Shown in pieces: positions 8,518 through 17,735 of a DNA stretch of 64,000 bases (its first letter is position 1; each line of letters opens with the position of its first letter). The stretch is from NCBI RefSeq assembly GCF_013391635.1, contig NZ_JACAWU010000001.1, positions 1,302,001-1,366,000 of the forward strand, in the 5' to 3' direction. The notes beneath the pieces were generated by a model. It ran no database searches. It saw only the letters and a program-made list of their open reading frames with translations, and was not told the DNA's origin. Origin of the DNA: Natronomonas gomsonensis. GTDB lineage: Archaea; Halobacteriota; Halobacteria; Halobacteriales; Haloarculaceae. The position numbers and the translations under genes are program-made.

Positions 8518-9843
8518 TCAGAACTCGAAGCGCTGCTCTCGCGCGCGCCGAACGTCGGCCGGTTCGACCGTCTCGCCGTCGGCTTCGACGCTTTCGCCCG
8601 AAGAGAGGCGACCGAAGGCCGGTCCTTCCTCGATGCCGGCCTCCCGGGCGAGTTCGGGGTCGAACACCGCTCTCGCGGCGAACACCTCGCCATCGCGGAC
8701 TTCGACGGTGTCGTACTTCGACTCGAGGACGGCCGCAAGTGAATCGACGAGTCGTCGGTAACTGCTGGCTTCGGGCAACGCCACCGGGCCGCCGACGAGG
8801 GAGGCCCCCTCCAGCGTCTCGTAGGCGAGTGCGCGTTCCGAAACGGCCTCCAGAACGGCCTCCCGGTCGACACCGTTGGCTTCATCGAGCAGTTCCTCCG
8901 GGAGTTCTTCGAGGACGTACTCGCCGTCGTAATCGACTGCGAGTGCACCGAACCGGAGGCCATCGTCGATGGCGATGAGGTCACGCTCCAGTTCTTCGAC
9001 GAGTTCGAGGGGGACGCCTGTCGTCTCCCGGAGCCACGTTTCCGACACCGAAAGGAAGCCGAGATCGTCGATGACGGCTTCCAACTCGGGGTGGTCGCCG
9101 TCGAGGAGCGCGAACTCGGTGCCGCTGGCTCGGAACGCCTTCGCGACGACTGCCTTGGCCTCGTTGGGGTCGCCCATGTCGTCGAGCGACCAGTCGGCGG
9201 CGATGTGACCGACCGCCCAGTCGGTTTCGGTCAGTATCCGGTCGAACCGGGGTGCGTAGTGGCCGCCGCCGAAGCCGACGACCGTCCGTTCGGTTTCGGG
9301 GTCGACGCCCCGGAGGTCGAGGATGGCCTCGGCGACGGCCTCGGCGCCGGCCGGGTCGGCCCACTCCGCCTCGTCGCTGCCCAACTCCACGAACAGCGAC
9401 GGACAGCCGACGAGACTCGGGCCGTGGTGGGTACACTCGATACCGACATCGTAGTCCTCGGGTGCGTACTCCGCGAACGACTCACGGACGCGTTTGAGGG
9501 CGTTCGGTGCGGCCCGGGCGAGTGAGCCCTCGCCGCCGCCGTACTCGGCGGGGCCGAAGTTACCGGTCGCGTGTGCGGTCAGCAGCGGCCCGGTGTCGCC
9601 GGAGTGCCGCGAGGCGAAGACGAGCAAATCCGGGTCGTCGAACGCCGCCGCGACGCCATCGAGGTATAGATGGAGGTCCTCGAAGGTGCGGAGTTCGGCG
9701 CCGTCGGTCCGGTAGTACGTCCCGCCGCCTTTCCCCTCGGAGCGACTTTCGTCTTCGTGTTCGGTCCACTCCTCGCGGTCCAGTAGGCGTTCACCGATGT
9801 GTTCGGAGGCGCTGTCGGCTTGGGAGACGACGACTGCGAGCAT
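8518..9843 (-). CDS. dtdA: D-aminoacyl-tRNA deacylase (archaeal DtdA/DTD2 type)
   Basis: 441-aa enzyme that hydrolyses D-aminoacyl-tRNA, a proofreading step in translation. The N-terminal catalytic domain (about 1-270) has 'DLLVFASRHSGDTGPLLTAHATGNFG', 'IECTHHGPSL' and 'FGGGHYAPRF', all characteristic of archaeal DtdA. The C-terminal extension (about 275-441) is haloarchaeal in style and makes it longer than the roughly 270-aa Pyrococcus enzyme. The ATG at 9843 is supported by a TATA-like box (near 9872) 29 nt upstream and by the typical 'MLAVVVSQADSASEHI' start. Confidence 0.9.
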   Translation of the reverse strand: MLAVVVSQADSASEHIGERLLDREEWTEHEDESRSEGKGGGTYYRTDGAELRTFEDLHLYLDGVAAAFDDPDLLVFASRHSGDTGPLLTAHATGNFGPAEYGGGEGSLARAAPNALKRVRESFAEYAPEDYDVGIECTHHGPSLVGCPSLFVELGSDEAEWADPAGAEAVAEAILDLRGVDPETERTVVGFGGGHYAPRFDRILTETDWAVGHIAADWSLDDMGDPNEAKAVVAKAFRASGTEFALLDGDHPELEAVIDDLGFLSVSETWLRETTGVPLELVEELERDLIAIDDGLRFGALAVDYDGEYVLEELPEELLDEANGVDREAVLEAVSERALAYETLEGASLVGGPVALPEASSYRRLVDSLAAVLESKYDTVEVRDGEVFAARAVFDPELAREAGIEEGPAFGRLSSGESVEADGETVEPADVRRAREQRFEF

Positions 9844-9928
9844 GGGCGGGCTTGGTGACGACTCGGATAAAGGCCGTCGGTGTGTTCGATGAGAGGGCCT
9901 AAGACCGTTCGCCGACGACGGATTCACA

Positions 9929-10405
9929 ATGGAAATCGATGTCGTCTGGGGGGCCGCCGAGGCCCCGACGGAGTTGAGCGCCTTCGACGCGGCACTGGCC
10001 GAGGCCGGCGTCCACAACTACAACCTTCTGCAGTTGTCGTCGGTCGTTCCCGCCGACGCGACGGTCGTCGAGGCGGGCCGTCACGAACAGTCCGCACCGA
10101 CTGGAACGCCCGTTTCGGTCGTCCTCGCCGAGCGGTCGAGTTCGACCGACGGCGAGACGCTAGCGGCCGGTCTCGGGTGGGCCACTTCGCCCAGCGGCGG
10201 CGTGTTCATGGAAGCGACCGGCGACTCCGAGACCGAGGTCCGAGCGGAACTCAGGGCGTCGTTGGCGGGGGCGAAAGAACTCCGGGAGTGGGAGTGGTGC
10301 GAGGAGACGCTGTGTGTCCGGGGACACACCGTCGAGGACACCGGGTCGGTCGTCGTCGCGGCCGTCTACCCCGGCTTCCGCGTGCCGTGGATTCACGACG
10401 AGTGA
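9929..10405 (+). CDS. pdaD: Pyruvoyl-dependent arginine decarboxylase
   Basis: 158-aa proenzyme that makes agmatine from arginine. In archaea agmatine feeds polyamine synthesis and tRNA-Ile agmatidine modification. The self-cleavage site is visible in 'LLQLSSVVP' (S37-S38); cleavage would give the pyruvoyl group on the larger chain. Downstream, '[14 protein letters not shown]' and '[16 protein letters not shown]' match the family. It is divergent from dtdA, and it is followed after 46 nt by aroE on the same strand. Confidence 0.92.
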   Translation: MEIDVVWGAAEAPTELSAFDAALAEAGVHNYNLLQLSSVVPADATVVEAGRHEQSAPTGTPVSVVLAERSSSTDGETLAAGLGWATSPSGGVFMEATGDSETEVRAELRASLAGAKELREWEWCEETLCVRGHTVEDTGSVVVAAVYPGFRVPWIHDE

Positions 10406-10451
10406 GGTGCCGAACGGACACGCTTGTATGGGTTCGCCGCGAGGCGGCGGT

Positions 10452-11246
10452 ATGGACGTGTTCGGTCTCATCGGAAACCCCGTCGGTCACTCGCTGTCGC
10501 CGCCGATGCACGAGGCGGCCTACGAGGAACTGGAGATGGACGCTCGCTACGTGACGTTCGAGCCGTCACGCGATTCGCTGGGTCTCGCCCTCGACGGCGC
10601 CAGCGCGCTCGGCGTTCGCGGACTCAACGTCACCATCCCGTTCAAGGAGGACGTGCTGACGCTCGTCGACCCGGACCCGCTGGCCGAGCGCATCGGCGCG
10701 GTGAACACCGTCGACTTCTCGGGAGAACCGACGGGTCACAACACCGATGCCGCCGGTGTCACCCGGGCTTTCGAACACCACGACGTGTCGCTTTCGGGAA
10801 CCGCGGTGGTCGTCGGCGCCGGCGGCGCGGGTCGGGCGGCAGCGTTCGCCCTCGCTGACGAGGGGGTGGACGTTCGCATCGCCAATCGAACCGTCTCGCG
10901 CGCGGAGACGCTCGCCGACGCGGTGCCGAACGCGAGCGCCCACGGTCTCGACGCGCTCGGTTCGCTACTGGCCGATGCCGACGTGCTGGTCAACGCGACG
11001 AGCGTCGGGATGGAATCCGACGAGACGCCGGTTCCGAAGGCGTCGCTCCACGCCGACCTCGCGGTGCTGGATGCCGTCTACGACCCCATCGAGACGCGAC
11101 TGCTCCGGGAGGCCTCCGAGGTCGGCGCGAGGACTATCGACGGGGCGTGGATGCTGCTGTTTCAGGGCGTCGAGGCGTTCGAGTTGTGGACCGACCGGGA
11201 TGCACCGGTCGATGTCATGAACGAAGCACTGAGAGCGTCGCTCTGA
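10452..11246 (+). CDS. aroE: Shikimate dehydrogenase
   Basis: 264-aa NADP-dependent enzyme reducing 3-dehydroshikimate to shikimate in the chorismate pathway. Substrate residues are in '[12 protein letters not shown]' (S14, S16), catalytic K65 is in '[11 protein letters not shown]', and an aspartate lies in 'GHNTDAAG'. The NADP Rossmann loop is '[15 protein letters not shown]', followed by 'IANRTVSRA'. The ATG at 10452 lies about 28 nt after a TATA-like box (near 10424). It supplies chorismate for the pab genes 0.7 kb downstream. Confidence 0.93.
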   Translation: MDVFGLIGNPVGHSLSPPMHEAAYEELEMDARYVTFEPSRDSLGLALDGASALGVRGLNVTIPFKEDVLTLVDPDPLAERIGAVNTVDFSGEPTGHNTDAAGVTRAFEHHDVSLSGTAVVVGAGGAGRAAAFALADEGVDVRIANRTVSRAETLADAVPNASAHGLDALGSLLADADVLVNATSVGMESDETPVPKASLHADLAVLDAVYDPIETRLLREASEVGARTIDGAWMLLFQGVEAFELWTDRDAPVDVMNEALRASL

Positions 11247-11319
11247 ACCGAAACGGCGACTTCGCGGTGTTTGCGGGAGTCGGCGGGGTTTAAGTACCGT
11301 CCAACACGTATTTTCGTAC

Positions 11320-11928
11320 ATGCCAATCACCAAACTCATTCGGACCATGCTGGGGCTCGGCTCCAGCGACTCCGCCGAGGAGGAGGGCTCCGAGACGACG
11401 AACGTGACCGTCGAACACGAGCCGGAGGAAGAACCAGAACCGGACGCAGACAACGAAGCAGCGGTGAAGGGGACCGACGAACAAGCACCCGAAGCCGACG
11501 CTGAACCGGCCGAAGCGGAGACCGACGACGCGGACGAGTCGGCCGACCAGAGTAGCGACGACGCCGCTGCGGCGGGCACGGACGCCAGCGCGTCCACGGG
11601 TTCGATGACCGAGGAACCGCCGACCGACGAGGACGTTTCGGCGGAACCGGCCGAAACCGGAACCGATGTGAGCAACCACAGCGGTACGGACACCTCGGCC
11701 GCCGAGCCGGCCGAGGCCGCCGGCCCGGTTCCCGACGACCCCGAGGGCGGTAGCGTCCCGGTCGAGAACGTCAGCGGTATCGGCCCCGCCTACGCGAACC
11801 GACTCAACGACGCCGGCATCGACAGCGTCAACGACCTCCTCGAGGCCGACCCCGAGGAACTCGCAGAGGAGACGGACCTCTCGCCGAAGCGCATCAGCGG
11901 CTGGCAGGACAACGCCGCCGACCTCTGA
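11320..11928 (+). CDS. Acidic helix-hairpin-helix domain protein
   Basis: 202-aa protein with a very acidic Glu/Asp/Ala/Thr-rich, probably disordered region (about 15-140). The compact C-terminal HhH domain (about 145-202) contains '[17 protein letters not shown]' and '[17 protein letters not shown]'. Such domains bind DNA non-specifically or mediate protein contacts. No enzymatic residues are visible. A TATA-like box (GTTTAAG, near 11291) lies 29 nt before the ATG, so the transcript is likely leaderless. Confidence 0.75.
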   Translation: MPITKLIRTMLGLGSSDSAEEEGSETTNVTVEHEPEEEPEPDADNEAAVKGTDEQAPEADAEPAEAETDDADESADQSSDDAAAAGTDASASTGSMTEEPPTDEDVSAEPAETGTDVSNHSGTDTSAAEPAEAAGPVPDDPEGGSVPVENVSGIGPAYANRLNDAGIDSVNDLLEADPEELAEETDLSPKRISGWQDNAADL

Positions 11929-11978
11929 GGCAGGAGCGACCGCAAAACGGTTACCCAACGGGCGCTTTTCTCTCATCG

Positions 11979-13466
11979 ATGCGAGTCGTCACCGACCGGG
12001 CCGATTTCCGTTCGACGGCAGCCGATGCCCCGGCGGACGCACGGGTCCCGGTCGAACTCCGGGTCCGCGTTGCCGACCCTTTCGAGGCGTACCGTCGGGC
12101 ACGCAACGGCGACGGCGGCGACGTACTCCTCGAAACCACCGGCGGACAAACTGGGTGGGGGTACTTCGCGACGGACCCAATCGAGCGGCTCACCGTCTCA
12201 GCCGACGCCGTCTCACCGGGGTCGGCGTCACCGTCGCTCGCCGCCCTCGACGGGCTACTCTCCGGAGAGTCACTCACACGCGGTGCCTGTACCGTCCCGT
12301 ACCCCTGTGGCGTGTTCGGGTGGCTCTCCTACGACATCGCACGCGAACTGGAGACACTCCCCGACGCCGAGGAGGACCGCGGCTTACCGCGGTTACAGGT
12401 GGCGACGTACGACCGCGTGGCCGCTTGGGAAGAGCCGTGGACGAGCGAAGCTACGCTTCGCGTGACGGCTTGTCCGCGACTCGACGAACACGACGGCATC
12501 GACGCCGCCTACGAGTGGGGGCTCGGCCGTGCCCGCGACCTCGTCGCCCGAGCCATCGCCGGCGACCGCTCGGTCGGCCGCCCGCCATCGGAGCGCTCCC
12601 GTGCGACGTTCGACTCCGAGTGCACGCGCGAGGCGTTCGCCGAGCGCGTCCGCCGCGTCAAAGAGCACATCCACGAGGGAGACACGTTTCAGGCTAACGT
12701 CTCCCAGCGGCTCTCGGCGCCGGCCGCCGTACACCCGGTCGACGCCTACGCCGCGCTCCGACGAGTGAACCCGGCGCCGTACTCCGCACTCGTCGAGTTC
12801 CCGGGCGTCGACCTCGTCAGCGCGAGTCCCGAACTCCTCCTCGATGTCGAGGGTGACCGACTACTGACCGAACCCATCGCTGGCACCAGACCGCGCGGGG
12901 AGACCCCCGATGCCGACGCCGAACTCGAAGCCGCCCTCCTCGGTGACGAGAAAGAGCGGGCCGAACACGCCATGCTCGTCGACCTCGAACGGAACGACCT
13001 CGGAAAGGTCAGCGAGTACGGCAGCGTCGACGTTCGGGAGTACCGCCGCGTCGACCGCTACTCGGAGGTCATGCACCTCGTCAGCCTCGTCGAGGGGCGC
13101 CGCCGGGCGGACTGCTCGCTGGCCGACGCCGTCGCGGCCGTCTTCCCCGGCGGGACGATTACCGGCGCGCCGAAACCACGGACGATGGAGATAATCGATT
13201 CAGTCGAACGGAGTTCACGCGGCCCCTACACCGGTGCAATCGGCGTCTTCGGATTCGACGACCGCGCCACACTCAACATCGTCATCCGCACACTCGTCCG
13301 TCACGGCGACCGGTACTACCTCCGCGTGGGTGCCGGTATCGTCCACGACTCCAACCCCGACAGCGAGTACGACGAAACCCTCGACAAGGGTCGCGCCCTC
13401 GTCAAGGCCCTCGATGCAGCGCTGGACGAACGAACCACGCTCACCGTGGAGGCGACGGAGCGATGA
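11979..13466 (+). CDS. pabB: Aminodeoxychorismate synthase component I (or anthranilate synthase I paralogue)
   Basis: 495-aa chorismate-binding enzyme. The conserved C-terminal half has 'FQANVSQRL', '[22 protein letters not shown]', 'PIAGTRPRG' (P299-G306), '[16 protein letters not shown]' and '[18 protein letters not shown]'. With the amidotransferase downstream it would convert chorismate plus glutamine to aminodeoxychorismate. Position 301 is Ala, where classical PabB has the PIKGT lysine; Ala is the anthranilate-synthase-like state. The pabC-like neighbour and a FolCP gene elsewhere in the window favour the folate role, but the specificity is not settled. The stop overlaps the next ATG by 4 nt. 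Confidence 0.8.
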   Translation: MRVVTDRADFRSTAADAPADARVPVELRVRVADPFEAYRRARNGDGGDVLLETTGGQTGWGYFATDPIERLTVSADAVSPGSASPSLAALDGLLSGESLTRGACTVPYPCGVFGWLSYDIARELETLPDAEEDRGLPRLQVATYDRVAAWEEPWTSEATLRVTACPRLDEHDGIDAAYEWGLGRARDLVARAIAGDRSVGRPPSERSRATFDSECTREAFAERVRRVKEHIHEGDTFQANVSQRLSAPAAVHPVDAYAALRRVNPAPYSALVEFPGVDLVSASPELLLDVEGDRLLTEPIAGTRPRGETPDADAELEAALLGDEKERAEHAMLVDLERNDLGKVSEYGSVDVREYRRVDRYSEVMHLVSLVEGRRRADCSLADAVAAVFPGGTITGAPKPRTMEIIDSVERSSRGPYTGAIGVFGFDDRATLNIVIRTLVRHGDRYYLRVGAGIVHDSNPDSEYDETLDKGRALVKALDAALDERTTLTVEATER

Positions 13467-14047
13467 CGACGCCCACGATTCTCGTCGTCGACAACTACGA
13501 CTCGTTCGTCTACAATCTCGTCCAGTACGTTGGCACACACGCGGACGTTGTGGTCGAACGCAACGACGCGATGACGGTCGAGGACATCCGACGCTTAGAG
13601 CCCGACGGAATCGTCGTCTCGCCGGGGCCCGGTACGCCGGCGGAGGCGGGCGTGTCTGTGCCGATATTCGCGGAACTCTCCTATCCGACGCTCGGCGTCT
13701 GTCTGGGCCATCAGGCGCTGTGTGCCGCCAACGGCGCCACGGTCGGCCACGCGCCCGATGTCGTCCACGGGAAACCCTCCTCTGTAACCCACGACAGTCG
13801 GGGAATATTCGAATCTCTCCCCGAGCGATTCGAGGTCGGCCGGTATCACTCCCTTGCGGTCGACCGTGGAGACATCCCGTCAGTCCTCGAAGAGACGGCC
13901 CGGACGGACGACGAACGGGGCGTCGTGATGGGTGTCCGCCACCGCGAGAAGCCACACACCGGCGTGCAGTTTCACCCCGAAAGCATCCTCACCGACGTCG
14001 GTGAGCGCATGATTGCGACGTTCTGTACACGATGCAGTACCACCTAA
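13463..14047 (+). CDS. pabA: Glutamine amidotransferase component (PabA/TrpG family)
   Basis: 194-aa class I (triad) glutamine amidotransferase that provides ammonia to its chorismate-binding partner. Nucleophile C80 is in 'GVCLGHQ', preceded by the oxyanion segment 'VVSPGPGTP'; the catalytic His/Glu are in 'VQFHPES'. The start '[17 protein letters not shown]' is typical of PabA/TrpG. The ATG overlaps the pabB stop (ATGA, 13463-13466), and its 3' end overlaps the next gene by 16 nt, indicating one tightly coupled operon. Confidence 0.88.
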   Translation: MTTPTILVVDNYDSFVYNLVQYVGTHADVVVERNDAMTVEDIRRLEPDGIVVSPGPGTPAEAGVSVPIFAELSYPTLGVCLGHQALCAANGATVGHAPDVVHGKPSSVTHDSRGIFESLPERFEVGRYHSLAVDRGDIPSVLEETARTDDERGVVMGVRHREKPHTGVQFHPESILTDVGERMIATFCTRCSTT

Positions 14048-14913
14048 ACGGAACATTACGCGACCGAGAAGAGGCGACCGTCAGCGTCGACGACCGCGGA
14101 TTTCGATACGGGGACGCCGCCTTCGAGACCTGCCGCGCCTACGGCGGCGAGGTGTTCGCGTGGGACCGCCACGTCGAACGGCTCCATCGGACCTGCGAGA
14201 CGCTCGGGATGGCCGATGCGGTCCCCGACGACCTCGCGGTACGGGTGGCCGAGACGCTGGACGCCAACGATTTCGAGGACGCCTACGTTCGCGTCTCGGT
14301 GAGCAGGGGGGTCCAACCCGGGAAACTGACGCCGGACGAAGACGTCGATCCCACGGTCGTCGTGTACGTGAAACCACTCCCACGCGGTGGTGTCGACGGC
14401 CAGCGCGTCTGGGACGATTCCGCCGTCGTTCAGTCGGTGCAGACGCGGCGAATCCCCGACAGTGCGGTGCCATCCGACGCCAAGACCCACAACTACCTCA
14501 ACGGTATTCTCGCCCGTCTCGAACTCCGGCGGGCGTCCAACGAGGGGTACCGACCGGACGAGGCGCTGATGCGGGACACGAACGGCCACGTCGCGGAGGG
14601 AGCGACGAGCAACCTGTTTTTCGTCGACGACGGCGTGCTGAAGACGCCCGAAACGGGGTCGATTCTCCCCGGCATCACTCGAGAGGTGGTCATCGAACTC
14701 GCCGAATCCGAAGACTTCCCGGTTCGGACGGGCCGGTACACGCCGGACGACGTGCGGAACGCCGACGAGGCGTTCCTGACGAACTCGACGTGGGAACTCC
14801 GACCGATTGCGACGCTCGACGGCATCGAAATCGGCGGCGGGCCGCTGACGACGCTGCTCCAGCGACTGTACGACGAGCGAGTCGAAACGCGCTGTTACGC
14901 TAGTTCCCGCTGA
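14032..14913 (+). CDS. pabC: Class IV PLP enzyme, probable aminodeoxychorismate lyase
   Basis: 293-aa fold-type IV PLP enzyme. Schiff-base lysine K151 is in 'SDAKTHNYLNGIL'; the conserved Glu/Ser/Asn block is 'VAEGATSNLFFV', and the 'GDAAFETCRAYGG' N-terminal motif is present. In this operon the expected job is release of pyruvate from aminodeoxychorismate to give p-aminobenzoate. Branched-chain or D-amino-acid aminotransferase activity cannot be excluded by motif alone. It overlaps pabA by 16 nt. The stop lies 14 nt beyond the 3' end of the convergent Rieske gene. Confidence 0.82.
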   Translation: MQYHLNGTLRDREEATVSVDDRGFRYGDAAFETCRAYGGEVFAWDRHVERLHRTCETLGMADAVPDDLAVRVAETLDANDFEDAYVRVSVSRGVQPGKLTPDEDVDPTVVVYVKPLPRGGVDGQRVWDDSAVVQSVQTRRIPDSAVPSDAKTHNYLNGILARLELRRASNEGYRPDEALMRDTNGHVAEGATSNLFFVDDGVLKTPETGSILPGITREVVIELAESEDFPVRTGRYTPDDVRNADEAFLTNSTWELRPIATLDGIEIGGGPLTTLLQRLYDERVETRCYASSR

Positions 14914-15310
14914 AGCCGATACGTCCGGAGGAGAGGTCGCGGTCGCTCTTTGGACCGACGTGGTCGAACTCGTAGTCGTCTTCGGCGAGATACACGCCAC
15001 CGTCGCGAACTTCGACGTCGACCTCTTCGAGATACGACCCCTCGCAGGGGCCGTACGTACAGTGGCCCGAATCGGGTTCGAACGTCGCGCCATGACGCGT
15101 ACAGACGACTTCGCCGTCGCGGAACTCCGCGCCGCTTCCCTTGTCGAGTCGCACGTCGGTCCAGTGGGGACAGAAGTTCCGCCACGCGGCGATGTCGCCG
15201 TTCAGTCGAACGAGAACGACCTCCTTCTCGTCGAAGCCCTCCCGAACCGTGAACAGAAGCGTCGAGTCCTCGGGGACCTCCTCGATGTCGGCGATGCGCT
15301 CCTCGGCCAT
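14900..15310 (-). CDS. Rieske [2Fe-2S] protein
   Basis: 136-aa soluble protein with a complete Rieske cluster motif, C47-x-H49 (FCPHW) and C70-x2-H73 (CTRHGA). It continues with 'CTYGPCEGSYLEEVDVEV', as in the small ferredoxin-like Rieske subunits of oxygenases and in stand-alone haloarchaeal versions. No partner oxygenase is adjacent, so its electron acceptor is unknown. The start ATG 15310 has a weak TATA-like box (GGCTTGAA, near 15335) upstream. A broken paralogue lies at 15630-15863. Confidence 0.85.
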   Translation of the reverse strand: MAEERIADIEEVPEDSTLLFTVREGFDEKEVVLVRLNGDIAAWRNFCPHWTDVRLDKGSGAEFRDGEVVCTRHGATFEPDSGHCTYGPCEGSYLEEVDVEVRDGGVYLAEDDYEFDHVGPKSDRDLSSGRIGFSGN

Positions 15311-15432
15311 ATCCGAGCCACGACCCGGGCCGGTTCAAGCCTTCCGACTGCCGGCGACCGCGCTCCGGTTTTCCGCGGCGACTACACGAGCGCGCGAACG
15401 ACAAGTCCTCCCTGTTCGGATGGTTTCAATGC

Positions 15433-15581
15433 ATGAACACGTCAGCACACGATTTCGAACTGGAGAACGCCGCCGCCGGTCCCGACCGATTCCAGCTCTC
15501 GGAGGCCGCTACCGATTCGGACACCGACAGTATCGTCCTCCTGTTCCAGCGGGACTATCACTGCACGAAGTGCCGACAGTA
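15433..15581 (+). pseudogene. Peroxiredoxin-like N-terminal fragment
   Basis: The first ~50 codons resemble the start of haloarchaeal AhpC/TSA-type redoxins: 'DFELENAAAGPDRF', then 'SIVLLFQRDYHCTKCRQ' with the CxxC redox motif. After about 15581 the similarity stops. The reading frame runs into a 47-bp block that belongs to another gene (15582-15628), and then antisense across a broken Rieske gene. The remaining ~100 codons of a redoxin are missing, so this is a truncated fragment. Confidence 0.7.
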
Positions 15582-15628
15582 TCTCGCTCCACACGTCGCG
15601 CTCGAAGTACGAGGTCGTGGGGTCGTCG
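15582..15628. repeat. 47-bp copy of a segment of the ANL-like gene at 28086-28132
   Basis: The 47 bases match 28086-28132 at 44 positions: 31 identical, then 3 mismatches, then 13 identical. At 28 kb the segment encodes 'DDPTVSYFERDVWSE' inside an intact minus-strand gene. Here it sits precisely between two truncated genes in the same minus orientation. The match is lost on both sides, so it is a small displaced fragment, not part of a larger duplication. Confidence 0.85.
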
Positions 15629-15629
15629 T

Positions 15630-15863
15630 GTCCTGTTCGAAATACGCCGCGTGGTTCGTACAGACGAGTTCGCCGTCGCGCATCTCTGCGCCGGGACCCT
15701 TGTCGAGTTTGATGTGGGTGTAATGTTGGCAGTAATTCAGCCATCCGTGGATAGAGTCGTCATCCCGAAGCAGGATGGCTTCCTTTTCTTCGCCGGAGTC
15801 GACGACCTCGAGGGCGAATACATATGTCGTATCTCCCGGCACATCATCGACAGCTACGATTCT
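15630..15863 (-). pseudogene. Truncated Rieske [2Fe-2S] protein gene
   Basis: Minus-strand sequence encodes 'RIVAVDDVPGDTTYVFALE...NYCQHYTHIKLDKGPGAEMRDGELVCTNHAAYFEQD'-type Rieske sequence, split here to its parts: C-x-H (NYCQHY) and C-x2-H (CTNHAA). It is clearly paralogous to the intact protein at 14900-15310. No ATG/GTG/TTG precedes the conserved start before a TAG near 15890. The 3' third, after 'YFEQD', is replaced by the 47-bp foreign block, so both ends are damaged. Confidence 0.75.
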
Positions 15864-16151
15864 GGTTCCCGAGTCCGTTACCGGCGGCTAGCAGATGCCG
15901 GGACTTAGATGTGTAGTCTGAAGATTCGCCCGTGATAGATGGGTTCGATGTCCTCGTAGCACCATCGTGTAGAGGTACGCGAACTGGTTTCTTCAGACGG
16001 ACGGTCAACGAGGCTTCGACTAGTCCGTAATCGGACGGCCCACCACCGAACACGAGAATAGCGCTCTTCAGGCTCAGCTCGTCCCTTCTAGGAGCTCCCT
16101 GCTACCGCCCCTGCCGAGTTACTCGACCAGGGTCTCGCCTGTTGGACTGAC

Positions 16152-16204
16152 GTTCTATATGTCTTATATACAACGTATTTCGCTTATGTACATATGTGTT
16201 TTAG
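16152..16204 (+). repeat. 53-bp island-flanking repeat, left copy
   Basis: Ungapped similarity to 27466-27518. The longest identical run is TCGCTTATGTACATA (15 nt), and the flanks GTTCTATA and TTAG also match. It contains the near-palindrome TATGTACATA. The two copies lie in direct orientation 11.3 kb apart at the edges of the accessory island. Confidence 0.65.
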
Positions 16205-16313
16205 CATGTGTATAGCTTAGAAATAGCACTTTAAATTTGGTATGCTGGGATTGGTTGCGATTGTCGAGCCACGCTGTTAGTCGACCGATGAGAGAGCTGC
16301 AGAAACGGTCATC

Positions 16314-16345
16314 ATAACATACCTAATTTTGTTATGAGTGTCTCG
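16314..16345 (+). promoter_or_regulatory. Operator-like repeat 1
   Basis: 32-nt unit starting ATAACAT and ending ATCTCG-like (GTCTCG here), with the inverted arms ATAACA and TGTTAT 10 nt apart. It matches the unit at 16394-16425 at 27 of 32 positions, at a spacing of exactly 80 nt. Arm symmetry suggests a dimeric regulator site. No adjacent promoter or gene makes the target obvious. Confidence 0.45.
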
Positions 16346-16393
16346 CGGTCGCGAGCTCTGACTGGACGACACCACCTCGATGGTACACGGTAA

Positions 16394-16425
16394 ATAACAT
16401 TCTTAAGTTTGTTATGAATATCTCG
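16394..16425 (+). promoter_or_regulatory. Operator-like repeat 2
   Basis: Second 32-nt unit. Arms ATAACA and TGTTAT flank a central CTTAAG, making an almost perfect 22-bp palindrome. See the first unit 80 nt upstream. Confidence 0.45.
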
Positions 16426-16804
16426 TCGTCGTGCGTCCTACAGGACGACGGCAACTACGTGATGGCGCTCGCGCAATGGGCCAACTGCTGCCTGCTGACC
16501 ATCGACTGCTGAGCAGTGGCCGGCCACCACACCCATAGATATAGAATCCAACTAGCTCCGTCTTTCGTGAGTGCTCGGCGTCGGGTCCTGATGCGAACAC
16601 TGCTGTACCTGGCGCTGTCGATCCCCAGAAGCGAGTATTGGTTTTGCAAGGGTCATACGTTTCAGCGAGGGTGACAGCCGAGAGATAGACGAGATTTGGC
16701 GTTTCTCTCGATATCTAATCTGGAATCCCAGAATTAACCGAGATAAATATACATTCATTAGATTATGGGGTGGGAAGACTCACATCGGCTTTGTTTTGCG
16801 AGCC

Positions 16805-17584
16805 TCAATTATCCTTGTTTTCGATGCGAGCCTCCAGCTCGATGGTGTTCGCCGCGCTAACCACGGCGTGGGGAATCGTCCTCATAAACTCGTCGTCGCC
16901 CATGTTGCTTGAGGGGAAAGCGACTGACAGCGCCCCCATGACATCACCGTTCTCGGCAGTAACCGCGGTCCCGACTGCCGACAGACCCGTCATGTGTTCC
17001 TCGTCGTTTATGGCGTACCCCTGCTCGCTGACTTCCGATAATTCCTCGTAGAGTGCTGCTTCGTCGACGATGCTGTGCTCGGTGTCCGCCGGTAGGCCGT
17101 GTGACTCGATGATGGCCTCGACACGATCGTCGGAGAACTCCGCGAGCATGGCCTTGCCGGCGGCGATGACATGGAGGTGGACGTGATCACCCACTTTGTC
17201 GACCGGAAGGATGCTGTTGGAGCTGCCTCTCTGATCGACGCAAGTCGCCATGCCGAACTCCTCGACGTAGATTTGCGCCCGGGTGCCCGTGGCTTCGGCG
17301 AGGTCCCCGACACTGTCCGCCGCGTGTCTGTAGAGGGGATCATCCCGCCGACGGGTTTCACCGACTCGCAAAAACTTGAACCCGGGATAGTAGACGCCGT
17401 TCTTTTTGGCCACGAATTGGTTCTCGGTGAGCGTAACCAAGTGCGGGTGGATTGATCCGGGGGACAACCCCAGATGGTCGGCGAGTTCCGAAAGCGTCGC
17501 ACTGCGAAGTTCTTGTAACTCGTCGAGGATTGCACAACTCTTGTCGACCGCAGCAATCGTCCGCGAATCCGTGTTGTTTGCCAT
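16805..17584 (-). CDS. IclR family transcriptional regulator
   Basis: 259-aa repressor/activator. The N-terminal winged helix-turn-helix (about 14-65) contains 'ATLSELADHLGLSPGSIHPHLVTL'. The IclR effector-binding domain (about 80-250) has 'HVIAAGKAMLAEF', 'GYAINDEEHMTGLSAVGTAV' and 'GALSVAFP'. Such regulators usually bind a small aromatic or carboxylate effector and control adjacent catabolic genes. Here the acyl-CoA ligase lies just upstream on the same strand. A TATA-like box (near 17612) precedes the ATG by about 28 nt. Confidence 0.9.
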   Translation of the reverse strand: MANNTDSRTIAAVDKSCAILDELQELRSATLSELADHLGLSPGSIHPHLVTLTENQFVAKKNGVYYPGFKFLRVGETRRRDDPLYRHAADSVGDLAEATGTRAQIYVEEFGMATCVDQRGSSNSILPVDKVGDHVHLHVIAAGKAMLAEFSDDRVEAIIESHGLPADTEHSIVDEAALYEELSEVSEQGYAINDEEHMTGLSAVGTAVTAENGDVMGALSVAFPSSNMGDDEFMRTIPHAVVSAANTIELEARIENKDN

Positions 17585-17735
17585 GATACTTCGTGTGAGA
17601 CAGTTTCACTTAGTCTTTTGCGTCTTGCAAAATCTGGCTAGCGGGCGCTAAGCGAACGGATGCTCGTGTCTAAGCCCGCGGAACAGGAACGTGTTCAGTC
17701 GAGGAGTGACGGCGAAGAAACCTGGATGGACGGAG

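Larger units (their letters stand above)
15864..16804. other. AT-rich non-coding stretch with operator-like repeats
   Basis: About 940 bp without a convincing gene. The GC content drops well below the neighbouring core genes. Short minus-strand reading frames at 15844-16053 and 16455-16649 have no recognisable domains, ribosome sites or codon bias. The stretch contains one copy of a 53-bp repeat (16152-16204) and a pair of 32-nt repeats (16314-16345 and 16394-16425). It looks like the degraded edge of an inserted region. Confidence 0.6.

Noticed and set aside
15844..16053. 69-codon minus-strand frame
   Set aside because: No domain or start signal in a stretch that already contains broken genes.
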